Origin: Liolophura sinensis
Taxonomy: Eukaryota; Mollusca; Polyplacophora; Chitonida; Chitonidae
Assembly (NCBI RefSeq): GCF_032854445.1
Contig: NC_088295.1
Location: 31,051,385-31,115,384 of the forward strand
Length of the DNA stretch: 64,000 nt
Direction of reading: 5' to 3'
In this document: positions 12,160 to 24,337 of the stretch, piece by piece
Layout of the letters: each line of letters opens with the position of its first letter
Position numbering within the stretch: the first letter of the stretch is position 1
Notes under the pieces: generated by a model
What the model was told of the DNA's origin: nothing
The model's input: only the letters and a program-made list of their open reading frames with translations
Database searches by the model: none
Made by a program: the position numbers and the translations under genes

Positions 12160-13678
12160 GATACCTGACCAGTGAATGCCGAATTCTGACCAGCTAATCA
12201 TAAGGCTATAAATGTATATGTAGTTATCTTTCCTGTATGGCCTGTATTATAGACGTAATATCATCTTGATACCTGACCAGTAAATGCCGAATTCTGACCA
12301 GCTAATCATAAGTCTATAAATGTATATGTAGTTATCTTTCCTGTATGGCCTGTATTATAGACGTAATATCATCTTGATACCTGACCAGTGAATGTGGAAT
12401 TCTGACCAGCTAATCATAAGTCTATAAATGTATATGTAGTTATCTTTCCTGTATGGCCTGTATTATAGACGTAATATCATCTTGATACCTGACCAGTGAA
12501 TGCCGAATTCTGACCAGCTAATCATAAGTCTATAAATGTATATGTAGTTATCTTTCCTGTATGGCCTGTATTATAGATGTAATATCATCTTGATACCTGA
12601 CCAGTGAATGTGGAATTCTGACCAGCTAATCATAAGGCTATAAATGTACATGTATATGTAGTTATCTTTCCTGTATGGCCTGTATTATAGACGTAATATC
12701 ATCTTGATACCTGACCAATAAATGCCGAATTCTGACCAGCTAATCATAAGGCTATAAATGTACATGTATATGTAGTTATCTTTCCTGTATGGCCTGTATT
12801 ATAGACGTAATATCATCTTGATACCTGACCAGTAAATGCCGAATTCTGACCAGCTAATCATAAGTCTATAAATGTATATGTAGTTATCTTTCCTGTATGG
12901 CCTGTATTATAGACGTAATATCATCTTGATACCTGACCAGTGAATGCCGAATTCTGACCAGCTAATCATAAGGCTATAAATATATATGTAGTTATGTTTC
13001 CTGTATGGCCTGTATTATAGACGTAATATCATCTTGATACCTGACCAGTGAATGCCGAATTCTGACCAGCTAATCATAAGTCTATAAATGTGTATGTAGT
13101 TATCTTTCCTGTATGTATTATAGACGTAATATCATCTTGATACCTGACCAGTGAATGCCGAATTCTGACCAGCTAATCATAAGTCTATAAATGTATATGT
13201 AGTTATCTTTCCTGTATGGCCTGTATTATAGATGTAATATCATCTTGATACCTGACCAGTGAATGTGGAATTCTGACCAGCTAATCATAAGGCTATAAAT
13301 GTATATGTAGTTATCTTTCCTGTATGGCCTGTATTATAGACGTAATATCATCTTGATACCTGACCAGTGAATGTGGAATTCTGACCAGCTAATCATAAGG
13401 CTATAAATGTATATGTAGTTATCTTTCCTGTATGGCCTGTATTATAGACGTAATATCATCTTGATACCTGACCAGTGAATGCCGAATTCTGACCAGCTAA
13501 TCATAAGTCTATAAATGTATATGTAGTTATCTTTCCTGTATGGCCTGTATTATAGACGTAATATCATCTTGATACCTGACCAGTGAATGCCGAATTCTGA
13601 CCAGCTAATCATAAGTCTATAAATGTATATGTAGTTATCTTTCCTGTATGGCCTGTATTACAGATGTAATATCATCTT
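12160..13678 (+). repeat. 108-bp tandem array, 14 core units
   Basis: Unit starts (GATACCTGACC) fall at 12160, 12268, 12376, 12484, 12592, 12706, 12820, 12928, 13036, 13139, 13247, 13355, 13463 and 13571. The spacing is 108 bp except two units of 114 bp (an extra ACATGT) and one of 103 bp (GGCCT lost). Each unit holds one GAATTC and the motifs AGTTATCTTTCCTGTATGG and GTAATATCATCTT. Units differ by a few linked variants (GCCG or GTGG, AAGGC or AAGTC, GACG or GATG). No frame stays open, so it is a noncoding minisatellite or short satellite block. Confidence 0.97.
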
Positions 13679-13760
13679 GATAAATGAGCACTGGATGACC
13701 AATCCTGACCAGCAAGATCACAAAGCTATATCAGTGTTTACCGGCTCAGACATACATGCA
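13679..13760 (+). repeat. Decayed right edge of the 108-bp array
   Basis: A partial unit starting GATAAATGAGCACTGGATGACC, then AATCCTGACCAGCAAGATCA. It shares ACTGGATGACCAAT with the outermost left unit at 11794 rather than with the core. Confidence 0.75.
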
Positions 13761-14772
13761 GATATAGCTGGAAAATGATATTTAGTTCTCATTCCTCATG
13801 TAAAATTTTCAGTTATCATTCATGATACATGCAGCTATTGTGGATACAGGTAATGAATTTTACTGGATTTGCCTGCTGAAAAAGTATTGTAGCAGTTGGT
13901 AGTCGTGGTTTAAAAGTGTTCAGTTAACAATGTCGGCACTTTGCTCGGCCATGTTGTAACATGTGCAAGCTTCGAAACTTCCAGACCATGTACATGTATG
14001 AAGTTTGCACTGAGTAACCCTGCTTAAAGAAAACAAAAAATGTTCTGGGATGTATACGCCTGTTACTTATAATTGGCTGAAAGCAAGGAAATTTTATAAC
14101 CCTCGTGTGTAATACATGTAACGTATGGGTTATGATGCATGCAGCCACATCCAGACTTGAAGAAACCTTAAAGGTTGATGCCACGGGAAATACATGTACC
14201 TCTGCTTTACCCAAGGGAATGCCGTTAATGGAAAGCACTGAATGATCCCATGTACTCTGTAAATGCATGATCACTGTACGGCTGTCCCTGGAATTCATTT
14301 TTTTCCTTTTTTTAAGGGATGTAATTGACAAGGATGTTATGATTAGACATAAGTAATAATCAGTGAGACATTGTTAGGTTGCTGGTTTCATGAACTGGTA
14401 CATACATTGTTCTCCAAGATTTAAGTCCGAGACACTTTTGACCCATGCTTTTCTCACCACTGTTATACACAAACTGACATGTTAAGAGTGCAAGTACATC
14501 CTATTTGGTTAGGTCAAATCTCTCAATGACCGGGCACCCGTGGAATTTGTTCCTGGATTTCACCTTACATATACCTGGTGTAAAGAGCCAGATAAAAACT
14601 ACAATCCCTATAATCCCAGCGTAAATGCGTGTTGATGCGAAAGTTGAAGACCTGATCAACTGTCATGTCCTGTTGCCTGTTTGATACCAGACACTGGTGT
14701 AGTTCTGAGTGTGGCAGGAGGATAGAAACCTACTGGTGAGAATGTTGGCATCAGGAATTATAAACGTACATG
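13761..14772. other. No gene seen
   Basis: A minus-strand frame of 135 codons (13924-14331) is open but its peptide has no recognisable domain and there is no splice or promoter context. Several ACATGTA motifs. Probably noncoding. Confidence 0.4.
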
Positions 14773-15020
14773 TATTTATTCATTTATTTCATTGGTGTTT
14801 TACGCCGTACTTAAGAATATTTCACTTATGGTGGGAGGAAACTGCGCAGACCCCAGGGGAATTCCAGGACCATGTACATGTTGCTGGCAGACCTTCCTTT
14901 GTAAAGCCGAAGAGGAAGCCAGCCGAGCTGGACTTGAACTCACAGTAACCACATTGGTGAGATGCTTCTTGGTCATTGCGCCAAGCTGGCATGCGAAGCA
15001 CCTCAGCCATGGAGGCCCCC
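14773..15020 (-). mobile_element. SINE family A, near full length, internal deletion
   Basis: Read on the minus strand it begins GGGGGCCTCCATGGCTGAGG (tRNA-like box A region) and continues with the box B-like GTGAGTTCAAGTCCAGC. The middle domain (GTCTGCCAGCAACATG) and the tail ending in AAATGAATAAAT follow. Compared with the 24007 copy, about 20 bp between CTCCCACCATAA and GTGAAATATTCTTAAG, the GCTGGCCGCCGTCGT segment, is missing. Four overlapping open frames here come from the element and are not genes. Confidence 0.88.
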
Positions 15021-18000
15021 ACATAAATGTATATTCATGTACATGTAATGACATTTGAAAAAGCATTTTGCCTTTTCACTTGTGTTTAAAGTGAACATAA
15101 AGTCAGCCACTATATCTGAAATAATTCCTAAATTAGTATTCCATTGATGTTCAAAAAACATTTTAAAAATTCTTCACTGCTTATAAACGAAATAAATAGC
15201 AGATGATCATCATTACCTAGCCACTCATTTGGTCATGCCATTTTGCCATGTTATACATGTAGCTATCTAGAGTGACGTCACAAAACCTAGGTGCTCTTCC
15301 GTACCATTTGTATTAAACAATGTAACACTGAGAAAATACAAACAAAAATCCCCAATACCCAACCAGAGAGAATCAGCTCTGTTCCTTTCTCAAAGGGCTG
15401 ATGTTTCTTTTAGTTTGGTGCTTTGTCACAGCAATCTGCGGGGGCAGAAGCGTTACGTTTTAGCAGTCCTGCTCATCCTTGTCTTCAGGTGCAAGCATTA
15501 GGTCTATCTGGCTGTATCGACATGAGAGAATTTACCAGACACAGCAGGCCCTTCTGATCTTTCATACAGATTTTGGGAAGGTATTTTTGTAATAATTTGT
15601 AATAATTTGCCAAGGAAAAATAATGCAGTGTCATATTTTTCTTGAAACACCTACTCTCCCGAAGCCAGCTCGCCCTGACAAGATACTGCAGTTTCCTGCC
15701 CTACACATATAAATTATGACATGGGCAGACGCTCTCAATTCCCTGCTCATAAATGTGTGTTCCAAAATGCATCAGTTCCAATACAAACACTTAAAGTAAC
15801 TGAAAAATCCAATTTATTGTATCGATACCTGTCGATCCACTATAAGAAACCATACTGATAATCGAGAGCTAGTAGGTCTTTTGACATGACAGCCAATTAT
15901 CACATGACGCTTTCAGCGCTAGTGATTGGCCGAGTTCATAACAGCTTCTACAAGATGGCCAGTCATAGTGAATTGTTTGTCAGTGTGATATCCACAGTGC
16001 TGAACATCATCTTCTCTGCTTTCAAAACTTTATAGAATTTTTTAAGATGTTTTCCTGTAATAACTGTGTCCTATATCATTTTTTCTATGTATATATAGTG
16101 GCAGACTTTACGTTCACTTTTACGTATGTAAAGGCAACGTAGTTTGTGATTTCATTTCCAAGCTGTAAACGATTTCTGTTTTTTATTGTGTCAGCATGCT
16201 CTTTGCTGGCCTTCAAGATGGTACTACCTTGGCTTAACATTATGTTATGGCAACAAGGGAACCTTCAGATGTTGCTATCCAAAACGTAAGCAGTCAGGCT
16301 TGTAAGACCTCTCTGAAAATCAAACTGTAAATGAAATGCAAGTCAAGTGTGTTTTTGAGCTCAGGGAGCCATTTCTTCGGTGAACACCGCGGGTGGATGC
16401 TAGGCTGTGGAGTGACCTTGGCCTTGAAGATCTTAGGCCAGTGGTAAGCTGTCTGGTCCTGGAGCCCAAGCATCTACTCTGCCCTGTACATGTATTTAAC
16501 TGTCTCATCCCCCCACTATCTCTGCCCCAGCTCTCCAGCTGGCAGTTCAAAGCCAGCAGGTTAGCACTAGATAAAAACATTTTGAGGTGTTTATGTTTAT
16601 ACTATCTGTTTGCTTGCTAAGATGATAAAAAAACAAGTGATTGGGGGAATGTTGAGCAATTTGACACTGACTGTGTAGCAGGTGAAGGAGAAGATATGGG
16701 TGGTATGTGGCAGTCATCAGCGTGGGAGGAAATGCTAGAGCTTTTTCACATCTGCACACCTCTAGATGCTAACAGCTACACACAGATGCAGGATTCACCA
16801 AAATCAGGCTTTAGTGCTAAACAGTATCCCCAACAATAGAGCACATGTAAACTGGTTGGTGGCATTGTCTGTTAGCCTAAAGCTGGTAAATGATTCTTTT
16901 GAAATCAGAGAATCGATCAAGATAACTTGTTTCTTCAAAGCACACACACATGGAGTGGATGACAATAAAATGTTCATCAACTTGTTATTTTAAATTAATA
17001 TTTGAAATTAAAAGAAGTACATGTAAGTTATTAGCAGATACATGTACATGTAGTTGAATTTATAGTAGGACATGCTTGATCTGGAAGCCTTGTCTGTAGA
17101 CCAGTTTGACATGTATACTCACATGTGTGGTGGGAAGAGCAAGCAACTCAAAAGTTTCTTTTCATCTAAACTTCAGGTTTAATATCTACAAAAAGCAATG
17201 CATGTAAATTGTTTCAGTCTAAAAGAATAGTGGTGTAGCTTATGAGAAGACAAAATTAATATTATTAGCTTACTGCAAAAAGGATTTTACTGTGTATCTG
17301 TGATATTCATTCATTGAACCCAACTGAACCTGTCTTTCTGAATGTTTGCAAAATACATGTAACCTGTATAGAGTTTTTTTTTTATACCAGGAAGACTATT
17401 AGTTTATTCTTAAAATGCAACGTACACGTAAAGCATGCATAGTATAATTTACACTCATCTTTAAACCTTTTTTGACATTAAATATCACCAAAAAAAAAAA
17501 ACGTTCTAGAAAACTCACTTGTTTAGGATAATTTGTGTCTTTTTTGAACAACTGTATTACATGTAGCTGAGTAGATTTTTCATGAAAGTTTTTTTTTTTT
17601 TCTTTCAGCTGATTATTAAAGATGGATAATAAGAAATTAGTAACATAAAACTGTGCTATAAAAGGGAAGAAAAATTTGCCACTCAGGTGGGAATGATGCA
17701 TTTAAGACATTCCAAATTTACCATACATGTACATATACATAGGTCAAGACTTGGTCATCCAGGGGAAGATAACTCTAGTAACCATACTGATGTCTTGTTG
17801 AGTGTTTGTGTGTATTGAGGCTTGCAGAGCAGTCACAGAAAGTCTCCTTATGCAGTTTTTATCACGTAGGAATTGCAAATCATTCATAGAATGAGTTGAA
17901 GCAGAGAATGAAGACCTGGGCCCATATTTATTAAATGTCTTACGGCTAAAGGAAAAAATTCAAACACAACTACAATACAAATATTTGGCTCTGGGAAGTT

Positions 18001-21000
18001 TAAAATTTGCACGCTTATTCTTTACTGCTGAACAGTGTGCCGACTACAATTTGAGTTCTTTCCTGTTCAGGGTTTGGTTTTTGAAGAACTTGTAATTTAA
18101 CAGTCTTAAATTGCTTAATAAATATGAGACCAGGAGTTTAGGGGGATTTTAATTGTCCTTCTGTGCATTGTACGTGTAAAGCATTATTTTTTGTTTGGTG
18201 GGTCTAAGCGTGGTCATTGGTGGAAACAGGGATTTCATGTAGCTTGATATTCAGCAATGCTCTCCTTGTTGTGTGTGTAAAAAACATGCAAGATTTATTT
18301 TCTCATTTTATATTCTAAGCCAGTGTCAAGCGGAGAGAAATAAAGGGCAATTCACTGATGTACCTGGTTTTTTAGTTAGCTTAAATTGTAACTTCTGGTG
18401 TGATATAAGTAAGACACTGGTGCACTCTGATTATGTTTTAGCTACAGGTTATGTCAGCGAACTTTGTCTATTCATGTAACGGGCAGTTAATCTGTCAGAT
18501 GAAATGCCAGTCAACTCTGCCTTTCCCTCAGCCATAAACCGTTCAGTCAGGGACTTCATATCACTTCCTTTGTACATTTTATGTATGTTATTTTTTTTTT
18601 TCTGTGGTTTAATTGTTCTTTTGAAGCCATAAATTGAGGTTTCTACTGAATTACAAAGCTGATGTTGACATAAGATTACATGCATGTTACTTTCTGCGAT
18701 GCGAGTGTATTTGCCCCCTGACACCACTGCTTTAACATAGATGTGTCAAGGGAAATGAGACATCCATTCTGTTAACATTTACGACCAGCTAGGTTTTCTT
18801 TTAAAGTAACATCTACTTGCGTTAGAAACTGTACTTTTGAACCCTTTTTTACCCCTACATGTTGTCAAACCTTCTAGTCTGACGTTTTGATTGCAATAAA
18901 ATTACATGTTAACGTGTTTTATCGCATTTTGATGACTCACCACCTTTTTCTTTAACTCAAAATTTCTTTCCTTTTGTATTTTTCAGGTAAGTGAAAGATG
19001 CTTGTTCTGTGATACAGAGAGATTCTATCCAATTCTGGTTTGATAGCCTTGTCTACAGGCCCAAGTCTTCAATCATATGAATCAGCAGTAGATTTTCTTT
19101 TGCACATTTTTTCTTGTCGTCACTTTTTCTGTAACAAATGCTATGCAATGCAGCATTTTTCTTGTTAAGCTATAAAGTGTTAACTAACATGAGTAAAACT
19201 TTTAATTAATTCGAACAGGATGTGGCTCTGGTCTTGATCTTGAGACCTTTGTGACTTTCTTTCAGGCCAATCAGTTTGATCGTGTCAATACCATATTACA
19301 GGAATATAGAAAAAAAATGTTATACATGTCAGAAAAGAAACTGTTGGTCTGACAGTGCAGCCTAGCAACCATACACTTAAGTCTCTTTATAATCAAGAAT
19401 GTGACCTGACAAGGCCTAGATGATCAGTATAGACCTACTACCCTCAACAACAATAGTTCACTCGAGAAATGGTTCAGTTATGCTCAATAAAATCTTCCTG
19501 AAAGGTAGCCATTTGATGCTAGATGAGGGCGAATATCTCAGTTCAAGCAAACATCTGGTTTGATTGGAATTTTCCAGTGGCATTGTAACATCTCTTGCTC
19601 ATGGTTATTCATGTCAATATTTGAAAGACACTTATGACATTGACATACCAATTATGATTATTAAAGATACATCTATTATATGATCTACTAAATCTGTGAT
19701 ATTGTCATAAAGCTTTTTATATTATTCTGTTGCGTAGGCTTTAATAAAGGATGTACATTGTTCAGGTAATTGGGTCTAAAGACAATGAAACAAAACTCCA
19801 GTACTCTGGGATTTTACTTTTAATGATTTTTTGAAGCGGGGGGGAGGGGACTGTTGATTAATGAAGTCAGATGTAGCAATTTTTTCATTAGATTATCATC
19901 CCTTCGGTAGGACTGGATTGTGCATGTACCTTAATGCAGTAAACACTCGTTTTGTAACATGTTTTAGAGAGTTTGCATTATTGGCTCTTTTTTTTTTAAG
20001 CTGTCTAAATGGCTTTTAAAGCAGTGGTTGATTTGTGGTCAGTTTGTGGCCGGGCTAATTTCTGATGTCCACACATCGTGTTATCTTGTCGGTGATTAAG
20101 CAAAGCTTCTCTGACTGGTGGTAAACCAGCGGGATGCTCTTTCAAACACAAACCCGTTCACCAGGTCTTGAGAATGGAGTTTAATGTATACTGTAGAGGC
20201 TTCATACAATTGTTTGTTTGTCATGTTTACTTTTGTGGCCAGAGATCAAACAGGCTGCTTTTCCTTGCATTATCCATATCAAAGCCTGATAAGGAGGTAT
20301 TTAATGAGTTAACAGATGTCTCTCCAGGTAAGATCAGACACATTTCATTCCTCGGGAATTCTTACCTGGATTGACGTTTCTGGGCAATTAGCCTGGAATT
20401 TTCATCTTGCAGTCTGAATACCACAGACTCCTCACCTCTATATCTGCCTCCAAGCATACACATGGGCTTTGAGCATCCTTCAGAATGTACATGTAGTCGC
20501 TCAGTTATTTTCATGCCCACTTTTTTGCCTTTTCGGCATGAAAGCAGGCCAGCAGCATGAATTTAATGGACTTGCTAATGAGTTTAAACCAGTTAGTATA
20601 ATTAACTTTATGCTTAGATTTGTCCAAAAATGAAATGCCAGGTATGAAGTCAGGAGAATTGATATATGAAAAATTGTCTGAAATAAAATTGTTTATGGGT
20701 TATGCTAGTTAATTGGAAGGTCTTGTGTTTTGGGCGGAAATAGTTTTAATGAATACAGACTTACATGCACCTGTGAATTTTTGAACCTTTTCAGATTTGA
20801 TAGTACCATGTCATGTGCATGAGTGTGTTGCCAACAGGAATAATTCATATAAATGAATGTTTAAGCTCCCTTGAATAGAGTCTGCCACTGAAGACAGTAT
20901 ACCCATGGTGATTTAGTATGGCAAACATGTTCTGAGGCCTTCATGCTCTTAAGTCTGGTGGCTAATTAGCCAGCTTGAGATGTTTTGATAAGCACCTGGC

Positions 21001-21160
21001 TGTCTTATGATTGAGAGATATGGATAGATTACTTGTGGTGTGTAAGCTGCTTTAAGGTTTCTGATAACAAACTGCAGTTTCACCCAGACTTTCAAGCCCT
21101 CAAGGTCACTGCCGTGTGTACATGTGTCTTTGAAGGTAGTGTGTGACAAAAAACATCCAT
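15021..21160. other. No gene seen
   Basis: Six kilobases of AT-rich DNA. Near 16340-16444 a GC-richer patch ends in CAGTG then GTAAGC, which resembles a donor, but a stop lies just upstream in that frame and the acceptor is poor. The other short frames have no support. ACATGTACATGTA motifs recur (for example 17041-17050). Confidence 0.4.
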
Positions 21161-21208
21161 GAGTGCTTGGAGTTTTAAAGTCGTACTTAACAATTTTTCA
21201 GTCATATG
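21161..21208 (-). mobile_element. SINE family B, 3' tail fragment
   Basis: Plus strand reads GAGTGCTTGGAGTTTTAAAG, TCGTACTTAACAATTTTTCA, GTCATATG. This is the reverse complement of the family B tail seen at 24258, 45326 and 59776. The 5' part is missing. Confidence 0.7.
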
Positions 21209-21380
21209 TGTGCACAGGTCACATGAATGAAAAAGTAAAGAGTGTTCTGGAACTGTGTACTTTAGTGTGCAGTTTGATGAAAATTCATTAAATCATGTCA
21301 TTGTACATGGAGGTATGGTTTGGCTCATTGTCTCAGTTCTGTACCGATTTTTCACAGTACTGATCATGTAAAAGTGATTA

Positions 21381-21409
21381 GGCTGCCATTGTGTAAGTGA
21401 AATATTATG
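21381..21409 (+). mobile_element. SINE family A, short fragment
   Basis: GGCTGCCATTGTGTAAGTG followed by AAATATTA matches the start of the family A tail (GGCCGCCGTCGTGTAAGTGA). It decays after that. Short, so less certain. Confidence 0.5.
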
Positions 21410-21565
21410 AACTCGAATAGAAAAAATAGAAAAAAAAATACATTTAATAAGACTTTTATCAATAAATACGAATATTCGGACATTATATATGAATTTAAGT
21501 TACGTTTTGAATTGCATTGCTCATAGTTACTCCAAGCTTTAGTCAGTTGAAGTGTGTATATATAA

Positions 21566-21570
<5 letters not shown>

Positions 21571-21623
<53 letters not shown>
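21571..21623. repeat. (TA)n microsatellite
   Basis: About 53 bp of pure TA repeat, flanked by GTGTG on both sides. An open frame of Ile-Tyr repeats across it is an artefact. Confidence 0.97.
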
Positions 21624-21629
<6 letters not shown>

Positions 21630-22556
21630 ACATTCTCTCCTTACTTGTCACATTGACAGGCCATACACGTTAATATATTAGTTGTAATGGTAATTTTTCC
21701 TTTCATATATGATAGGATTCTTATCAGTTTTTTGTAATATTTGAGAAGGTAATTTGTCACATTTCTATTCACATGTACATGTTTATGCTAATGGCTGACA
21801 AGCTTCTAGACTGGGATTATTTATAACATTTACATGTACTTTTATCTTCCACACTTAGTAAATGTGCCTTTGTATTCTTTTGTCTAAGTTGTTCTTTTTT
21901 AGTGTGTCAGTCTTGTGTCAAATCTCAAATAAGATATCTTGCCAGTTTTTTCTTTTCTTTTTTTAATATCATTTTAATTTCTGTTATCTTTGTTGTGAAA
22001 ATTTTCGCTAAAGATATTACATGACACAAACACAAATGGTTTGAATTCTGTGATATAGAAGGCATATGGGTTTGTATATAATTTGTATACATACATAAAT
22101 GCACACATCTTATTATTCCATGAGAGTTACAGCTATTTTTCCTTTTTCTAGCTTTGTAGAGCCTTGTTTGTTTTTTTAACCAAACAAAGCTGGTTGTCAT
22201 AGTTACTGAATGTAGGCAATGGATGTTAATTTTCAGTGTAAGTGGTTTGAGAGTTTTATTTTCTTTGAAGTGTAAGAAGTGTGAAGTTTCTTTTGAAACT
22301 TGCTACCAACTGAACTGATTTTAGTATTTATATGCAGAATACAAGAAGAAAGTATAATCAGCACTGTTCATAACATATATCCTCTACATTCTCTGCAGTA
22401 TTCATCATAAGTTTGCTGTAAAAAGAAAACTCACTTACACACTTTGGCCAAACTTATCTCTATCAATACATCTTGGAGTATTGTTGTAGTGGTTGATGTC
22501 TGTTCGTTAATCTTGCCGTGCCATACCATCCATTTCTTTGTAAACACTTCAAGTCG
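21624..22556. other. No gene seen
   Basis: AT-rich with poly-T tracts. The minus-strand frame at 21925-22200 gives a lysine- and phenylalanine-rich peptide with no domain. Probably noncoding. Confidence 0.4.
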
Positions 22557-22985
22557 TAAAGGCTTTGTAACAGTGCAGTTTGTCATAAAAATGCAATTTG
22601 TAATTATTAATACGAAAAAACTGGGAATGGCTTTTTGTAATGATTATTACAAATTGCCTAAAAGTAACTTTGGTTTGTTCATCATTAGGTGGAATTTTTT
22701 GAATGAAATTAGTTATTACACTAAGACGCTTGTAATTTATTACAAAAAAACTCGCTGGGAGTTGATTTGTTACAAATTCCCAATTTGTAATAACACAATA
22801 TGTAACAAATATATTCTTAAAGGATGTTATTATCGTCATTCATGACAGATGTCAGATTAGGCTTGGTCATCTTTAAATGAAATTTTTATGTGTGTTCCTG
22901 AAAAGAATAAGTTATTACAAAAAGCCACTTTCAGAGTGGCAATTTGTAATGATTATTACAAATTGCATTTGTAATACAAATTGCC
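22557..22985. repeat. Cluster of ATTACAAATTGC palindromes, possible foldback element
   Basis: The motif ATTACAAATTGC or its complement GCAATTTGTAAT occurs many times. A perfect palindrome with 12-bp arms spans 22939-22966 (loop GATT). A near-perfect hairpin with 16-bp arms (two mismatches) spans 22914-22950. The same TGTAATGATTATTACA core recurs near 22636-22651. Palindromic content explains why both strands have open frames of 96-133 codons over 22444-22845. Could be a decayed MITE or foldback transposon; no clean terminal repeats or target duplication found. Confidence 0.6.
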
Positions 22986-24006
22986 TTGTAGTTAGGTTTA
23001 CAAACCTTGCATACATGCATGTATACCATATGTTGTTGTACACTTAGGCATTGAGAAGAAACCTGTTGATTTTTTGTCACCGTGCTGGGTAATTTTATTC
23101 AATGTAATTGTTGTAATCTAAGTTGTATTTTTGCACCAGGCTTGTAAACACAATAACCCTAGTCTGTATGAGCAATTTTCATAAAAAAAAACTTGTAAAA
23201 GATTATCACCGAGTCCATATAGATGAACCCTGTTTTCATTGACCTTGGCCAGTTTTACCAAGTTCATGGGATCTGCCTCCATTATTTAAAGACACTATCT
23301 GTTGCAACTGTGCTGAAGACAAAGGTGCATGTACATGTAGTACACTGGCCGATGTTTTTGAATTATCGTTTTTTAATGGATACTTTCATTCAATAAATTG
23401 TTGTTAGAGATAACGTTGTAACTAGGTTGTTTAATGTGATTGGATTGATATCAAAACATACATTTCTAGTTGTTAAAAACAGTTACCTATTAGCTAGACA
23501 ACACTGTTAAAACTGATATTAGGTTGAAACTGTGACAGAAGTTCCATCACTATTCCACTACACGCCTGCCAGTAGACGTGCAAATTAATATTAATAATAA
23601 CCAATATCTAAGCAGGTGATGTATAGTTTCTAAAAACAGATTATCATGTTTATACAACTCATAAAGTGTTTGTCTTTCATAATTAAAGATATTGCACGTT
23701 TACATATTTAAGATAGATGCATGCAGTTTTAAGATTTGACTGATATATAATGTGTTTGATTTTAAAGCCATTCCTCCTTTAGAGCCGGGGTGAAAATTAA
23801 CTATGCTACTGAAACTGAGATGTGTTGGAGTCTTTAATACGTTTTTTGACCTGAGGGGTCAATTCTAGATAAATTCGGAAGGATTTATGATATATTGTAA
23901 CGACATGTACTTTACGGTGGCTGATCTGGTTGATATGAATGTCAGACAGCTTGTGTATCAGACAGCAGATTTGAAACCTTGCCTGTATATTCTTTATATT
24001 AAGTGT
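22986..24006. other. No gene seen
   Basis: AT-rich. The open frame that begins at 23887 runs into the SINE at 24007 and is not a gene. The last 12 bases (23995-24006) are the left target-site duplication of that SINE. Confidence 0.5.
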
Positions 24007-24337
24007 GGGGCCTCCGTGGCTCAGTCGGTTAGCGCGCTAGCACAGCGCAATGACCCAGGAGCCTCTCACCAATGCGGTCGCTGTGAGTTCAAGTCTAGCT
24101 CATGCTGGCCTCCTCTCCGGCCGTACGTGGGAAGGTCTGCCAGCACCCTGCGGATCGCCGTGGGTTTCCTCCAGGCTCTATCCGGTTTCCTCCCACCATA
24201 ATGCTGGCCGCCGTCGTGTAAGTGAAATATTCTTGAGTACGGCGTAAAACACCAATCTCGTCGTCATATGACTGAAAAATTGTTGATTACGACGTTAAAC
24301 CCCAAGCACTCACTAAAACACCAATCAAATAAATAAA
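24007..24337 (+). mobile_element. SINE family A, full length, with target duplication
   Basis: Best copy in the window. The head has an A box-like TGGCTCAGTCGGTTAGCGCG and a B box-like GTGAGTTCAAGTC, typical of a tRNA-derived pol III promoter. Next come the middle domain (GGTCTGCCAGCACCCTGCGG, TTTCCTCCCACCATAATGC), the tail TAAGTGAAATATTCTTGAG, and ACACCAATCAAATAAATAAA. It is bounded by a perfect 12-bp duplication, TATATTAAGTGT, at 23995-24006 and 24338-24349. A family B fragment sits inside the tail. Open frames of 104 and 65 codons over it are artefacts. Retroposition would need a partner LINE, none of which is in the window. Confidence 0.93.
24258..24313 (+). mobile_element. SINE family B tail nested in family A
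   Basis: A 56-bp insert reading TCGTCGTCATATGACTGAAA, AATTGTTGATTACGACGTTA, AACCCCAAGCACTCAC. The A-tail sequence TAAAACACCAATC appears on both sides (24245-24257 and 24314-24326), a perfect 13-bp target duplication. So a severely 5'-truncated family B transcript inserted into an existing A copy. Confidence 0.9.

Noticed and set aside
12160-13678. CRISPR-like repeat array
   Set aside because: Whole 108-bp units are near identical with no unique spacers, and the genome is eukaryotic in character.
13924-14331. 135-codon minus-strand frame
   Set aside because: No domain, no splice or promoter context, and the composition resembles neighbouring noncoding DNA.
14800-15066. Several overlapping frames of 66-88 codons on both strands
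   Set aside because: They lie entirely over the family A SINE, and similar peptides recur at other SINE copies (24050-24247, 45593-45997, 63543-63853).
16340-16446. Donor-like CAGTG-GTAAGC after a GC-richer patch
   Set aside because: The frame with the best peptide has a TGA just upstream (16381) and no good acceptor; the other frame is short.
21364-21651. Minus-strand frame with a long Ile-Tyr repeat
   Set aside because: It is the translation of the TA microsatellite at 21571-21623. The same holds for the frame at 52631-52819.
22444-22845. 133-codon plus and 96-codon minus frames
   Set aside because: Explained by palindromic AT-rich sequence that lacks stops on both strands.
24007-24090. 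tRNA gene
   Set aside because: A and B boxes are present but the region does not fold into a proper cloverleaf and is the head of a retroposon with target duplication.
23887-24201. 104-codon plus-strand frame
   Set aside because: Most of it is translated SINE head and middle domain; the first third has no recognisable protein features.
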